Assembly: GCA_022486705.1 (NCBI GenBank)
Contig: JAKVKC010000019.1
Location: forward strand, 1 to 52,019
Source of the DNA: Solobacterium sp.
GTDB taxonomy: Bacteria; Bacillota_I; Bacilli_A; Erysipelotrichales; Erysipelotrichaceae
DNA length: 52,019 bases
Direction of reading: 5' to 3'
In this document: in pieces, positions 34,352-43,586 of the stretch
How positions within the stretch are numbered: position 1 is the first letter of the stretch
Layout of the letters: each line of letters starts with the position of its first letter
Translations under genes and position numbers: made by a program
The notes under the pieces: generated by a model
Databases searched by the model: none
What the model was told of the DNA's origin: nothing
The model's input: the letters and a program-made list of their open reading frames with translations, nothing else

Positions 34352-36013
34352 TCAGTTCTTTGTCATATGACGGTAGGAGTCAACACCGGCGCTGTGGAAT
34401 TCAATTCCGGTCACGTCCTTGTTGATCATCATTGCGCCGCCATTCTGATAAACAGGAATGACACCGAGATCTGTATCGACCAGGATCTTTTCAGCATCCT
34501 GATAATCCTTCCAGCGCTTTGAAGAATCGGTTGCATCTTCGCCGGAATCAGCCTTTGTAACAAGTGCATCGTATGCCGTGCTTGAATAGCGTCCATAGTT
34601 GTTCGATGTATTGTCTGTCAGGAACAGATCCATATATGTTTCAGGGTCAGCATAATCTGGTCCCCATCTTGTCAATGCGACCTGGAAGTCCTGATCCTTC
34701 ATGAGCTCCAGTCTTGTCTTCTTTGGCTTCGATACCAAAGTGACTGTCATGCCGATCGTTTCCAGATTGGACTGCACATACTCGGCAACTGCCTTGGAAG
34801 CTTCACTGTCCTCAAACAGAAGTTCGAAGGATACCTGATGGCCTAATTCTTCAACTGCCTTCTGATAGTATTCCTTTGCCTTTGTTTCATCGTAATCGAT
34901 CAGCTTGCCGGTAGACTCACGGTAATCCTTGCCATCCGGTCCGGTAGAAAGTTCTTCCGGAATGATGCCTTCTGCCGCAACAGAACCGTCCTTCAGGACA
35001 TTGCTGCAGATCGTTGCACGATCAATCGCAAAGCTCATTGCTTTTCTCAGATTCAGATTTTGGAAATCTGCATTGCCGGCATATTTGCTTGTATCGAAGT
35101 TCGGCTCCAGATACCAGAGATAGCCAGTCATCTTATTGGTGAAGCCTTCAGAATCCTTATACTGATCGACCTGTTCGCCCTGGAGCTTTACAACATCCAG
35201 GTTGCCGGACTGATAGTCGAGCATTGCGGACTGGGTATCCTGCAGATACTTGAAGACAACCGTATTTGCTTCAGATGAAGTTTCACTGGCCTTGAAGTAA
35301 TCCGCATTCTTCGTGAAGACGTACTGTGAACCAGAAGTGAATTCCGTCATCGTATAAGGGCCGCAGTACAGCAGGCCGCTTGTGCTGATGGCGAACTGAT
35401 CGCCCTTTGATTCATAGAATTTCTGATTCAGCGGGAAGAAAGATGGGAATGCCATCAATCCTAATAAGAAGTCGCATGGCAATGTCAGATCAACTTCAAA
35501 TGTCTTGTCATCCACTGCTTTGACACCAAGCTGTGACTTATCCATTGTGCCGGCATTGACATCTGCCGCATTCTTGACATGGATCGTATCCAAGATAAAG
35601 GCATACTCAGATGCTGTTGTCGGATCATCCAATCTCTGCCAGCCATAAACGAAGTCATTCGCTGTGACTGCTTCGCCATTGGACCACTTGGCATCTGCCA
35701 AATGGAAGGTATACGTCAAGCCATCCGCGCTTACATCCCAGCTCTCTGCCAATTCTGGCTGAGCTACGCCCTTTGCATCTAATTCGGTCAAACCGGACAT
35801 GCACATAGACTGCATGATGAAGGAGTTTCCATCGGTTGCAATTTGGTAGTCCATCGTATTCAAATCTGCATCGAAGGCGACTGTGACCGTCTTGTCATTG
35901 CCTGCAGAACCTGAACTTGCTGAAGTTGTTGATGAAGCAGCTGTATTTGATGAGCACCCGGCAAGCATTGCCAGTGCCATCACTGAAGTCAGTGTCTTTT
36001 TCAAACCAGACAT
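34352..36013 (-). CDS. oppA: Oligopeptide-binding lipoprotein
   Basis: The 553-residue protein has a lipoprotein signal: MSGLKKTLTSVMALAMLAGC, with the lipobox LAGC, followed by a Ser/Thr/Ala-rich linker. The mature part is an SBP family 5 peptide-binding fold (TMDYQIATDG, LAESWDVSADGLTYTFHLAD, WSNGEAVTANDFVYGWQRL, LRKAMSFAIDRATIC). It captures peptides outside the cell for OppBCDF. GAAAGGGGG precedes the ATG, and a promoter with 17-base spacing lies just upstream. Confidence 0.93.
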   Translation of the reverse strand: MSGLKKTLTSVMALAMLAGCSSNTAASSTTSASSGSAGNDKTVTVAFDADLNTMDYQIATDGNSFIMQSMCMSGLTELDAKGVAQPELAESWDVSADGLTYTFHLADAKWSNGEAVTANDFVYGWQRLDDPTTASEYAFILDTIHVKNAADVNAGTMDKSQLGVKAVDDKTFEVDLTLPCDFLLGLMAFPSFFPLNQKFYESKGDQFAISTSGLLYCGPYTMTEFTSGSQYVFTKNADYFKASETSSEANTVVFKYLQDTQSAMLDYQSGNLDVVKLQGEQVDQYKDSEGFTNKMTGYLWYLEPNFDTSKYAGNADFQNLNLRKAMSFAIDRATICSNVLKDGSVAAEGIIPEELSTGPDGKDYRESTGKLIDYDETKAKEYYQKAVEELGHQVSFELLFEDSEASKAVAEYVQSNLETIGMTVTLVSKPKKTRLELMKDQDFQVALTRWGPDYADPETYMDLFLTDNTSNNYGRYSSTAYDALVTKADSGEDATDSSKRWKDYQDAEKILVDTDLGVIPVYQNGGAMMINKDVTGIEFHSAGVDSYRHMTKN

Positions 36014-36045
36014 TTAAATTCCCCCTTTCAGAATTTATAAAAAAC

Positions 36046-36074
36046 AGTTTACGCAGAATGAAAACGCAAGTCAA
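36046..36074 (-). promoter_or_regulatory. Sigma-A promoter of the opp operon
   Basis: On the minus strand TTGACT (36074-36069), 17 bases, then TAAACT (36051-36046). The spacer contains a cre-like but imperfect stretch; in the bgl promoter a perfect cre overlaps the -35 box. Confidence 0.6.
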
Positions 36075-36121
36075 TTATTTTTTCATCATTTTCATTTTCA
36101 TTGTAAATTATTTTGCGCTGT

Positions 36122-36143
36122 GCAATGTAACAATTTACATTGC
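36122..36143. promoter_or_regulatory. Inverted repeat upstream of oppA
   Basis: GCAATGTA and TACATTGC form perfect 8-bp arms with a 6-base centre, about 50 bases upstream of the opp -35 box. It looks like an operator for a dimeric regulator and is not a CodY box. The remaining 216 bases up to the cyclase start hold nothing else I can support. Confidence 0.5.
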
Positions 36144-36359
36144 GCATATTCTGCATGTTTTCTGTCCTTGATCATGAAAGAAGTTTTCAGCAAAGTGATT
36201 CTTTTCTTTATTAATAGGAATATCTCCTTCACGATATCAATACTCATAAAGATGATATTTCATGCCATCCGCAAATCCGTTATACTGAAATGGTTATTTG
36301 GGGGCAGATGATGGCGAATACTTACAGCCATTCTGTATATAAAAATGAGAGGAGAAATC

Positions 36360-37559
36360 ATGATAGAGATCTCTCAGTATATTGAAGTAAATCTGATCGG
36401 CATTGTTCAGCTGCTGACTATTCTGATCATTGATCACCGGAATCACAGCAAAGGCCAAAGCGATATTCATCAGAACTTCATCAACATGATCATCATCAAC
36501 ACAACGATCCTGCTGCTGGAAAACAGCATCTATCTGCTGCGCGGCATTTCATCTGAAAGCATCATTGCCATCTCCTATATACTGTGCTGTACAGCTTTCA
36601 TTCTGCATACATGGTTCGGCATGCAGTGGTTCTGCTACGTAATCGGCTTTGTCTATCCAAGATATCAGCTGACAAAGAGCGGCCGTATCATCAGTGCACT
36701 GCCAGCCGCAGCCGCCAGCATTCTGATTGCCATGACACCATTCAATGGATGGATCTTCTCCTTCTCGCATGAGAATCTATACAGCCGCGGGCCATGCGTC
36801 TTTCTGACCTTTCTTGTGGATGCCATCTATCTTGTGACCTGCACGGTCCTGCTGATCAAGGAATACCTCAATCCGAATGCCATTCGGCGAAGATCAGAAT
36901 ATCTTGGCCTGCTCTATGCACCTCTGCCGATCCTGATTGGATGTCTTCTTCAGATCTGTGTCCAAGGGCTGTCCGCCATCTGGATCGCTTCAGCTGTATC
37001 GCTTACGCTCATCTATTTGGAGCATCAGAATGAGCAGAGCTCACGGGATGCTCTGACAGGCCTCTACAACCGCCGGCAGACAGATGCGCAGCTGTCATGG
37101 GAATTGGCAAGAAAGAATACAAATCCGGGATATCTTGTTGTATCCATGATCGATATTGATGAATTCAAAAAGATCAATGACACCTATGGCCATGTCATCG
37201 GCGATGAAGCATTGATCTGTGTCGCTGATACCCTGATGGATAATTTCCGCAAGACAGATTTTATCGGCAGATACGGCGGCGATGAATTTCTGATGATCGG
37301 GCATATCAAACAGGCCGAAGATGCCGAAAGGATCTTTAAGCGCCTCAAGCATTCTTTGGACACAAAGAACCGTTCCGGTGCATATCCTTACAGTCTTTCT
37401 GTCAGTATTGGATATGTCGTATGTGATCGTACAAGCGAAGCAGTATCCGATGACATTTTAAAAAAGGCCGATGAAAGAATGTATGAAGTCAAAGCGCGCA
37501 ATGCCAAAAGATACAGCTGCTGCAGCAGTGATTACAGCGGCATCATCTCGCAGATGTAA
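36360..37559 (+). CDS. Membrane diguanylate cyclase
   Basis: The 399-residue protein has about seven membrane helices (residues 8-225) and a GGDEF domain. It shows DALTGLYNRRQ, SMIDIDEFKKINDTYGH and the active site RYGGDEF. The product-binding inhibitory site RKTD lies five residues before GGDEF, so feedback inhibition by c-di-GMP is expected. All catalytic residues are present. The start at 36360 follows GAGAGGAGA. It is divergent from the opp operon and ends at a terminator shared with the MATE gene. Confidence 0.92.
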   Translation: MIEISQYIEVNLIGIVQLLTILIIDHRNHSKGQSDIHQNFINMIIINTTILLLENSIYLLRGISSESIIAISYILCCTAFILHTWFGMQWFCYVIGFVYPRYQLTKSGRIISALPAAAASILIAMTPFNGWIFSFSHENLYSRGPCVFLTFLVDAIYLVTCTVLLIKEYLNPNAIRRRSEYLGLLYAPLPILIGCLLQICVQGLSAIWIASAVSLTLIYLEHQNEQSSRDALTGLYNRRQTDAQLSWELARKNTNPGYLVVSMIDIDEFKKINDTYGHVIGDEALICVADTLMDNFRKTDFIGRYGGDEFLMIGHIKQAEDAERIFKRLKHSLDTKNRSGAYPYSLSVSIGYVVCDRTSEAVSDDILKKADERMYEVKARNAKRYSCCSSDYSGIISQM

Positions 37560-37562
37560 AAA

Positions 37563-37587
37563 AAAGAAATCGCAGGATTTCTTTTTT
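37563..37587. terminator. Bidirectional intrinsic terminator
   Basis: AGAAATC, loop GCAG and GATTTCT are flanked by A and T runs, serving the cyclase (plus) and the MATE gene (minus). Confidence 0.8.
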
Positions 37588-38947
37588 ATATACGGTCCCT
37601 TGCTTCTTCTGTCTGCAGCCAATGGCTGTGGAAATAATAGAAGGCAGTGAAAGATGCCGCTAGGATCCAAGTCAGGCTGTAGCCCCAGCCGACAATAGAA
37701 ATATCATGATTGATCTGCAGTACAATTGCCAAGAAGATCTGACGGATGACAACGAAGGCCATAATGGAAGTGACCATCGGTACCGAGCTCCTTCCTGAGG
37801 CACGCAGCGCACCGCTGTAGACCTGATGGAAACACAGTGCAAAGTAGAACGGGCACATGACCTTGATGCATGTTGCACCAGCCTGAATAACTTCCGGATC
37901 CTGTGAGAAGAAAGAAATGCAGAGATCAGCGAAGGCAAAGACGATCATGCCTAATACAAGCACTGTTGCAATAGACAGGATCAGGGTCGCATGCACGCCC
38001 TTCTTCACACGATCATATTTCTTCGCGCCTAAGTTCTGCCCAACAAAGGTCGTAATGGCCAAGCCGAAGCTGTTGACTGGCAGACCTAAGAAGTTGTCAT
38101 ACTTGTTGGCACTGGAGAAGCCGGCAACAGAAGCAGAGCCGAAGCCATTGATATAGGACATGACCATGACATTGGATACAGAAACGACCATTCCCTGCAG
38201 ACCGGCAGGAACACCGATCTTAACAATTTCTTTTAAGTACTTTCCATCGATGCGAAGCTGACGGAGATGGAGCTTATATTCTTTATCTGTACGCATCAGT
38301 ACATAGATGACCAAGCACATGGATACTGCTTCCGAAATGATCGTTGCCCAAGCCGCTCCAGCCACGCCCATCTGCAGCACAATGACAAAGAACAGATCCA
38401 GGAAGATATTCATAATTGAAGTGGCGATCAGGATATACAGCGGTGTCTTTGCATCGCCGACGGCCTGCAGGATCCCCGTACCGGCATTGTAGATCGTTAC
38501 AAATACATTTCCGGCAAAGTAGATAGCAAGATATGCATCTGCCTCTTTTATCGTATCTGCCGGAGTTGCCATCCAGCGCAGAAAATACGGTGCCATCAGA
38601 ACGCCGACCGCCGAAAGGATCAGGCCGAAGATTAAGGAGAAAGCAATGAATGTATGGACCGTCTTATGGACACCGTCAGTCTTTCTGGCACCATAGTAGC
38701 GGGACACAACAACACCCGCGCCTGTCGCAAGGCCCATGAAGAAGGCAATCATGAAGTTGATGATCGGTGTACTGGCACCGACAGCCGCCAAGGCCGTAGG
38801 GCCGACAAAGTTTCCTACAACGACCGAATCGATCGTGTTATACATCAGCTGGAAGAAGTTCCCCAGCAATAATGGTATAGAGAATAATATCAGCTGTTCA
38901 TATATATTGCCGCTGGTCATCAGACCATTCTGTTTTTTTTCTGTCAT
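37586..38947 (-). CDS. MATE-family efflux transporter
   Basis: The 453-residue protein has about 12 helices and the MATE pattern LFSIPLLLGNFFQLMYNTIDSVVVGNFVG, then ASTPIINFMIAFFMGLATGAGVVVSRYYGAR. It exports an unknown substrate. The start follows GTGAGGA. A TATAAT lies on the minus strand at 38973-38978, though without a good -35. No regulator gene adjoins it, unlike the other MATE gene. Confidence 0.9.
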   Translation of the reverse strand: MTEKKQNGLMTSGNIYEQLILFSIPLLLGNFFQLMYNTIDSVVVGNFVGPTALAAVGASTPIINFMIAFFMGLATGAGVVVSRYYGARKTDGVHKTVHTFIAFSLIFGLILSAVGVLMAPYFLRWMATPADTIKEADAYLAIYFAGNVFVTIYNAGTGILQAVGDAKTPLYILIATSIMNIFLDLFFVIVLQMGVAGAAWATIISEAVSMCLVIYVLMRTDKEYKLHLRQLRIDGKYLKEIVKIGVPAGLQGMVVSVSNVMVMSYINGFGSASVAGFSSANKYDNFLGLPVNSFGLAITTFVGQNLGAKKYDRVKKGVHATLILSIATVLVLGMIVFAFADLCISFFSQDPEVIQAGATCIKVMCPFYFALCFHQVYSGALRASGRSSVPMVTSIMAFVVIRQIFLAIVLQINHDISIVGWGYSLTWILAASFTAFYYFHSHWLQTEEARDRI

Positions 38948-39082
38948 GGATCCTCACTTTCACATGAGGCCTATTATAGTTCTTTTGTGATAAATGAAAA
39001 GTTATATCCTCTCAGAAAGATCAAGCTGCATATAAATCATCATTGTCGGCCGATGCTTCTGTGCTGTTGCAGCATTTGGAAC

Positions 39083-39114
39083 AAAAAAAATAACCATGCA
39101 TGCAGCACGGCTAT
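39083..39114 (-). terminator. Intrinsic terminator of the REC-EAL gene
   Basis: On the minus strand ATAGCCGTGC and GCATGGTTAT pair (two wobbles) and are followed by eight Ts. Confidence 0.75.
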
Positions 39115-39668
39115 TTCTCATAGATAGCAAAATAATAGATTTTCTGATTATTTACTGAGAACAGATAGTCAACAGCGAATGCAGTTATTACCGTCTTTCC
39201 GTTTTCATCTGTTTCTTCTTTTTCTTTGATCTGTGCTTTCTTCTGCTGGTAGGCATCGCTCAGCATCCCATAAATGATCTTATTCTCCCGCGGATCATTG
39301 ACAATGCATCCCTTGCCTTTCGCATCCATGATATTTGTACCGTATTCATAGCGGCTTAAATAAGCACTGTTGACTAAGATCGGATAGACCAAGGTATGAT
39401 TCTCACTGCAGACGCCGGCTGGAAAATGCAGCTGATTGAACAGAGATTGAGTCTTGCTGTCCTGGGTCCAGATCAATGAAGCAGGCACCTTTGCTTTAAC
39501 TTCTTCAAACGGTTCTTCGACCGTCGGATCATTCTGTGCCAGGATCTTTTCATAATCCTTCACTGGCATTGGACGGGCATAGAAGTAGCCCTGAATATAG
39601 CCGCATCCCATAGCACGTAAGAAGGTCGCCTGATACTCTGTTTCCACGCCTTCTACAATGACCGGCAT
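39111..39668 (-). pseudogene. Detached 3' part of the REC-GGDEF-EAL gene
   Basis: This frame (185 codons from an internal ATG) carries the end of the EAL domain, MPVIVEGVETEYQATFL then GCGYIQGYFYARPMP, which must follow the end of the upstream frame. A C-terminal PAS-like extension follows. Restoring one extra GGCT unit at 39673-39680 would join the frames as IRMAGWLGMPVIVEGVE, which fits the EAL consensus exactly. No ribosome binding site is seen, so it is probably not made as a separate protein. Confidence 0.75.
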
Positions 39669-41197
39669 GCCAAGCCAGCCATGCGGATGACGGAAGAAAG
39701 GATGATCCTTCCTTTTCCTTCCTGATCCTCACCTTCAATGAATTTCATATCGATCTTTAAAATATCTACCGGTATATTTTTCAAAGTATTCAGCGAAGAA
39801 TAGCCGCTGCCGAAATCATCCATCATGACCGTAAAGCCATTCTTCTGAAAGGCCTTGACAATATCTGTCATGATCTCCGGATTGTCCATATAGGCGCTCT
39901 CCGTAATTTCCAAGCTGAATAGAGAAGGCGGTATGTTGTTCTTCTTTACAATATCTGTGATCACCTGCACAATACTCGGATTGTTTATACTGACACGGGA
40001 TATATTCACAGAGATCGGTGTCGGATGATAGCCTGCATCGATCCATGTCTTCAATTGAGCCGCGACCGTATTCCACATATACAGATCCAGATCCACAATG
40101 AAGCCATTCTTTTCAAAGACCGGAATAAACTTACCAGGAGAAATGACACCTCTCTCAGGTGATATCCAGCGTACCAAGGCCTCTGCCCCATACATCCGAT
40201 TTGTCTTCAGACTGTATTTCGGCTGATAGTATGCCACGAACTGCCCTGTCTCCAGAGCTTCTTTCATCTCACTGATGATCTCTTCTTCATCCATCTCTTC
40301 AATGCGCATCTTGTCATCAAAGTGCCAGATATTCTGCATATGCTGACTCTTGCATTTCTGAGATGCTGTCGATGCACGCGCGTAGATCTGTTCGACCGGA
40401 ATCTCATTCTCATCAATTTCATAGATGCCTAAGATCGGCTTGATAAAGATCCGGCTGTTATATTCAGCAATTCTATCCTGCAGTGCTTTCAGGATCATTT
40501 CCTCATTGCATTCAGAAGAAGGAATGCACATGCAGAAAACATCTGCAGTGATCCTGCCGTACGTAATATGTGAATACTGGTCTTCCTGCTGGCGGAAGAA
40601 TTCTGCTAGGTACTTTAAGAAAGCATTGCCGCCTTCATCGCCCCAATAGGAATTGAGATTATGAAATCTTTCGATATCGCAGCGGACAAAAGTAAATCGT
40701 ATTGATGGATTGCCAACAAGCATCTTATGTGTTTCTAAAAAGAAATACCCGCGGTTGTACAGATCCGTCAATGAATCATGCTCCGCAATATGCTGGATCA
40801 GATGCAGCGTATTCAATGCACTGTGATCGATCGCATTCTGCAGTCTTCTCTTCAATACCATTGGCTGATAAGGCTTGGAGATAAAATCACACGCCCCATC
40901 TTTCAATGATTGTTCTTCTACTTTCAGATCATCAGCCCCCGTCAGGATGATCACTGGCACATCTGCATATGGTGTTTTCTTGATCGCGGTCAGGAATTCA
41001 TGTCCATCCATGACCGGCATGATCAGATCCAGCAGAATTGCTTTCACTGATGTACCGTACTGTTTCAAGGATTCAAGTGCTTCCTGTCCATTTCCTGCCT
41101 CAGCAACATTATATGTATCCAAAAGCATTGCTTTCAGCATCATTCGGTTGATTTCTCGGTCGTCAACAATCATGACCAATTGTTTATGATTTGCCAT
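39653..41197 (-). CDS. Response regulator with degenerate GGDEF and truncated EAL domain
   Basis: The 514-residue product has a receiver domain (VDDRE acidic pair, phosphate-accepting D57 in LLDLIMPVMDG, then TGADD and SKPYQP). A degenerate GGDEF domain follows (signature replaced by ITADVFCM), then most of an EAL domain (YYQPKY, GAEALVRW, VNISR, LEITESAY, MMDDFGSGYSS, LKIDMKFIEG). The frame then shifts at a (GGCT)2 tract and ends after MAGLACRSL. It loses the EGVET glutamate and final helices needed for phosphodiesterase activity. As read it is probably inactive or regulatory. A TATAAT on the minus strand near 41221 may be its -10. Confidence 0.8.
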   Translation of the reverse strand: MANHKQLVMIVDDREINRMMLKAMLLDTYNVAEAGNGQEALESLKQYGTSVKAILLDLIMPVMDGHEFLTAIKKTPYADVPVIILTGADDLKVEEQSLKDGACDFISKPYQPMVLKRRLQNAIDHSALNTLHLIQHIAEHDSLTDLYNRGYFFLETHKMLVGNPSIRFTFVRCDIERFHNLNSYWGDEGGNAFLKYLAEFFRQQEDQYSHITYGRITADVFCMCIPSSECNEEMILKALQDRIAEYNSRIFIKPILGIYEIDENEIPVEQIYARASTASQKCKSQHMQNIWHFDDKMRIEEMDEEEIISEMKEALETGQFVAYYQPKYSLKTNRMYGAEALVRWISPERGVISPGKFIPVFEKNGFIVDLDLYMWNTVAAQLKTWIDAGYHPTPISVNISRVSINNPSIVQVITDIVKKNNIPPSLFSLEITESAYMDNPEIMTDIVKAFQKNGFTVMMDDFGSGYSSLNTLKNIPVDILKIDMKFIEGEDQEGKGRIILSSVIRMAGLACRSL

Positions 41198-41268
41198 AGA
41201 GCAGCCCCCTATTACCCTATATTATAATGCATTGCGTGCTGATGCGAAATTCAAAAGATGAAATTAAA

Positions 41269-41312
41269 GCCGCAATGCGCTCTGCAGTTCAATTTGTGCT
41301 GAGTATTGCGGC
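41269..41312 (-). terminator. Terminator of the SemiSWEET gene
   Basis: On the minus strand GCCGCAAT and ATTGCGGC form a perfect 8-bp stem, with an inner CTC/GAG pairing, followed by TTTAATTT. Confidence 0.6.
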
Positions 41313-41321
41313 ATATATCTA

Positions 41322-41567
41322 TTATTTATATCTGATCTTGTATACCAAGATCGTTGAAGACAATACAAAGGTGATGGCATTGGCAATGATCAGGTTGTAA
41401 TCCTGAATATACCATCCATGAATGATCCAGAGAAATACACCTAGAACGAAGGCAATATACATACCTAAAGAAATGCCTGAAGTATCTTTTGTCTTAATGA
41501 CTTTCACTGCCTGCGGTATGAATGATATGGTAGTTAAAATTGCTGCTAATGGTCCTATGAATTGCAT
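41322..41567 (-). CDS. SemiSWEET sugar transporter (PQ-loop)
   Basis: The 81-residue protein has three membrane helices and the PQ-loop motif in ISFIPQAVKVIKTKDTSGIS, followed by GMYIAFVLGVFLWIIHGWY. This is the bacterial SemiSWEET half-unit, which dimerises to move sugars down a gradient. The typical proline-glutamine and the tryptophan/asparagine pocket residues are present. A GAGGGAAG site precedes the ATG. It sits beside the beta-glucoside operon but has its own terminator. Confidence 0.88.
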   Translation of the reverse strand: MQFIGPLAAILTTISFIPQAVKVIKTKDTSGISLGMYIAFVLGVFLWIIHGWYIQDYNLIIANAITFVLSSTILVYKIRYK

Positions 41568-41663
41568 ATGGTCTTCCCTCTCTCAGATGCCGAATCAATC
41601 CTTTCTTCAATCATAATATGTTATGACCGATTTACAAACGATATAGTTTCGAATTATGGAATT

Positions 41664-41688
41664 AAAAAAGGACAGCATGACTGTCCTT
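41664..41688 (-). terminator. Intrinsic terminator of the bgl operon
   Basis: On the minus strand AAGGACAG, loop TCATG and CTGTCCTT are followed by a T run, twelve bases past the EIIA stop codon. Confidence 0.85.
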
Positions 41689-41700
41689 CTGAGTAATCAG

Positions 41701-42195
41701 TTATTGATTGATGACTTCACCATGGGCAACACTGCCGGAAGGAATATATGTTTCCTTTTTTCCTTCTTCAGCAGGTTCCGTAATAACGAGCATAACGCAG
41801 GAATCCAAGCCAGCCTCTTTGACTGTATTCAGATCCGCTATAACGATAGGCTCCCCTGCTTTTACAGGATCACCCTGTTTCTTGAGCATTCTGAATCCTC
41901 TGCCCTTCAGATTCACTGTATCAATGCCAATATGAACAAGGATTCCCTCCTGATCGCTGCGCCGCACTGCAAATGCATGTCCCGTTGGATACAGTACTTC
42001 CAGAATACCGTTAGCAGGAGAACAGACAGTACCGTCTGTCGGCATGATACCGATAGTCTGTCCCATCATTTCTTCACGGAACATCTGATCGGAAAGCTCT
42101 GATGCGGGGATCAGTTTTCCTGTGACAGGAGCAACAATATCCGTATTGTTCCTAACCGGCAGTTCTTTCTTTTCTTTGAAGATAGAAAACATCAA
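41701..42195 (-). CDS. PTS glucose-family EIIA protein
   Basis: The 164-residue EIIA domain has VAPVTGKLIPASEL near the N-terminus, GHAFAVRR and the phosphorylated histidine in GILVHIGIDTVNLKG. It accepts phosphate from HPr and passes it to the EIIB cysteine of the next gene product. Here EIIA is separate rather than fused to EIIBC. The ATG overlaps the EIIBC stop codon. It is last in the operon. Confidence 0.92.
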   Translation of the reverse strand: MMFSIFKEKKELPVRNNTDIVAPVTGKLIPASELSDQMFREEMMGQTIGIMPTDGTVCSPANGILEVLYPTGHAFAVRRSDQEGILVHIGIDTVNLKGRGFRMLKKQGDPVKAGEPIVIADLNTVKEAGLDSCVMLVITEPAEEGKKETYIPSGSVAHGEVINQ

Positions 42196-43574
42196 ACATG
42201 TGCCTCATTCTGGTCAAAGCCAAGAACATATGTGACAGCAGCAGAAACAACAATGCAGACAACAATACCGACTGCCATAGCAAAGATAGTATCCATAAAG
42301 ATCGGCAGTGCCATGATCGTCGAATAGCCCATGACGTATGCCTTCGCACCGAGAAGTCCGGCCACAATACCGCCGGCCGCACCGCCGGCCATCACGCCGT
42401 ACATCGGCTTCTTCAGCTTAAGATTGATACCATAGATCGCTGGTTCAGATACACCTGCAACAATGGCGCCAAAACCGATAGAGAATGCCTCTGACTTGAA
42501 TTCAGGATCTTTCGCTCTCAGACCGACACCGATGCAGGCTCCGCCTTCTGCCATATTGTGAAGCAGGAAGGCAGGACGAATAACAGCATCATATCCAATA
42601 TCAGCAATATTGGAAGCCATGAATGGTGCCAATGCCATATGCATGCCAGTCATTACAAGCCATGGCAGACATCCAGCTAACAGACCGACGCCAAGCCATG
42701 GAACGGTATTGCCAACAAAGAGGAAGAACTTTGAGATCACTGCACCGACATAGGAACCTGCAGGGCCCAGGATCGTAAAGGCAAGAATACCAGTTACGGT
42801 AATCGTCAGCAGACCGACGAGCAGTGAGCGGAAGATGCCAGGAATGATCTTATTGAAGAAACGCTCCAGATATGCTGCTGCCAAAGCAATCAGCAGAGCT
42901 GGAAGCAAAGAACTGGAATACGTAACAAGCTTGACCGGAATGCCAAACATTGCGACTGGATCTCCAGCCGCAACAAGTTCGGCCCATTTCGGTGTCAGAA
43001 GCGCTGCTGTCACAAGCATGGCATAAGCTGGTGTTGCATTCAGTTTTTTTGTTCCGCCGTAAGCAACAAAGATCGGCAGGAAATAGAATGGTGCATTTGC
43101 AATCCATCCTAAGATCATATTCGCCTGCGATGCAGCAAAATCAGCACTGACAAGTCCGATCAGGAGGAGAACGACTTTCAGCATACCTCCAGCGACCAAA
43201 GCTGGGATTGCCGGTGTAACGCATCCGCTGATGTAGCCAAGAACTGCATTCAGACCTGCTTTAAATCCTTTCTGTTTCGGCTGATCAAGATTTTCTTCGA
43301 TCACTGCTTCTTCTTTAAAATGATTCTGTTTCAATACTTCACTGTAAACCGTCAGCAGATTTTCGCCTAAGACGATCTGAGTCTGTCCGCCAGCCACAAC
43401 AACGCCTAAGACGCCGCGGATATTCTTGATCTCTTCTAAATTTGCTTTTGTCTGATCTTTCAGGGTAAAGCGAAGACGGGTCATGCAATGTGCTGCATTC
43501 AATACATTCTCTGCGCCGCCGACTAAAGCGACCAGTTTCTCTGCGGTCTCTGCCGCATTTATTTTAACTGCCAT
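42192..43574 (-). CDS. PTS beta-glucoside-type EIIBC permease
   Basis: The 460-residue protein has an N-terminal EIIB domain with the phosphocysteine in NAAHCMTRLRF (residue about 30) and GVVVAGGQTQIVLG. An EIIC domain with about ten helices follows (VLGYISGCVTPAIPALVAGGML, YVGAVISKFF, then EPAIYGINLKLKKP). It imports and phosphorylates beta-glucosides or a related disaccharide. The neighbouring GH1 enzyme and LicT support beta-glucosides over sucrose or trehalose. It ends overlapping EIIA. Confidence 0.9.
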   Translation of the reverse strand: MAVKINAAETAEKLVALVGGAENVLNAAHCMTRLRFTLKDQTKANLEEIKNIRGVLGVVVAGGQTQIVLGENLLTVYSEVLKQNHFKEEAVIEENLDQPKQKGFKAGLNAVLGYISGCVTPAIPALVAGGMLKVVLLLIGLVSADFAASQANMILGWIANAPFYFLPIFVAYGGTKKLNATPAYAMLVTAALLTPKWAELVAAGDPVAMFGIPVKLVTYSSSLLPALLIALAAAYLERFFNKIIPGIFRSLLVGLLTITVTGILAFTILGPAGSYVGAVISKFFLFVGNTVPWLGVGLLAGCLPWLVMTGMHMALAPFMASNIADIGYDAVIRPAFLLHNMAEGGACIGVGLRAKDPEFKSEAFSIGFGAIVAGVSEPAIYGINLKLKKPMYGVMAGGAAGGIVAGLLGAKAYVMGYSTIMALPIFMDTIFAMAVGIVVCIVVSAAVTYVLGFDQNEAHV

Positions 43575-43586
43575 AATTTTCCTTTC

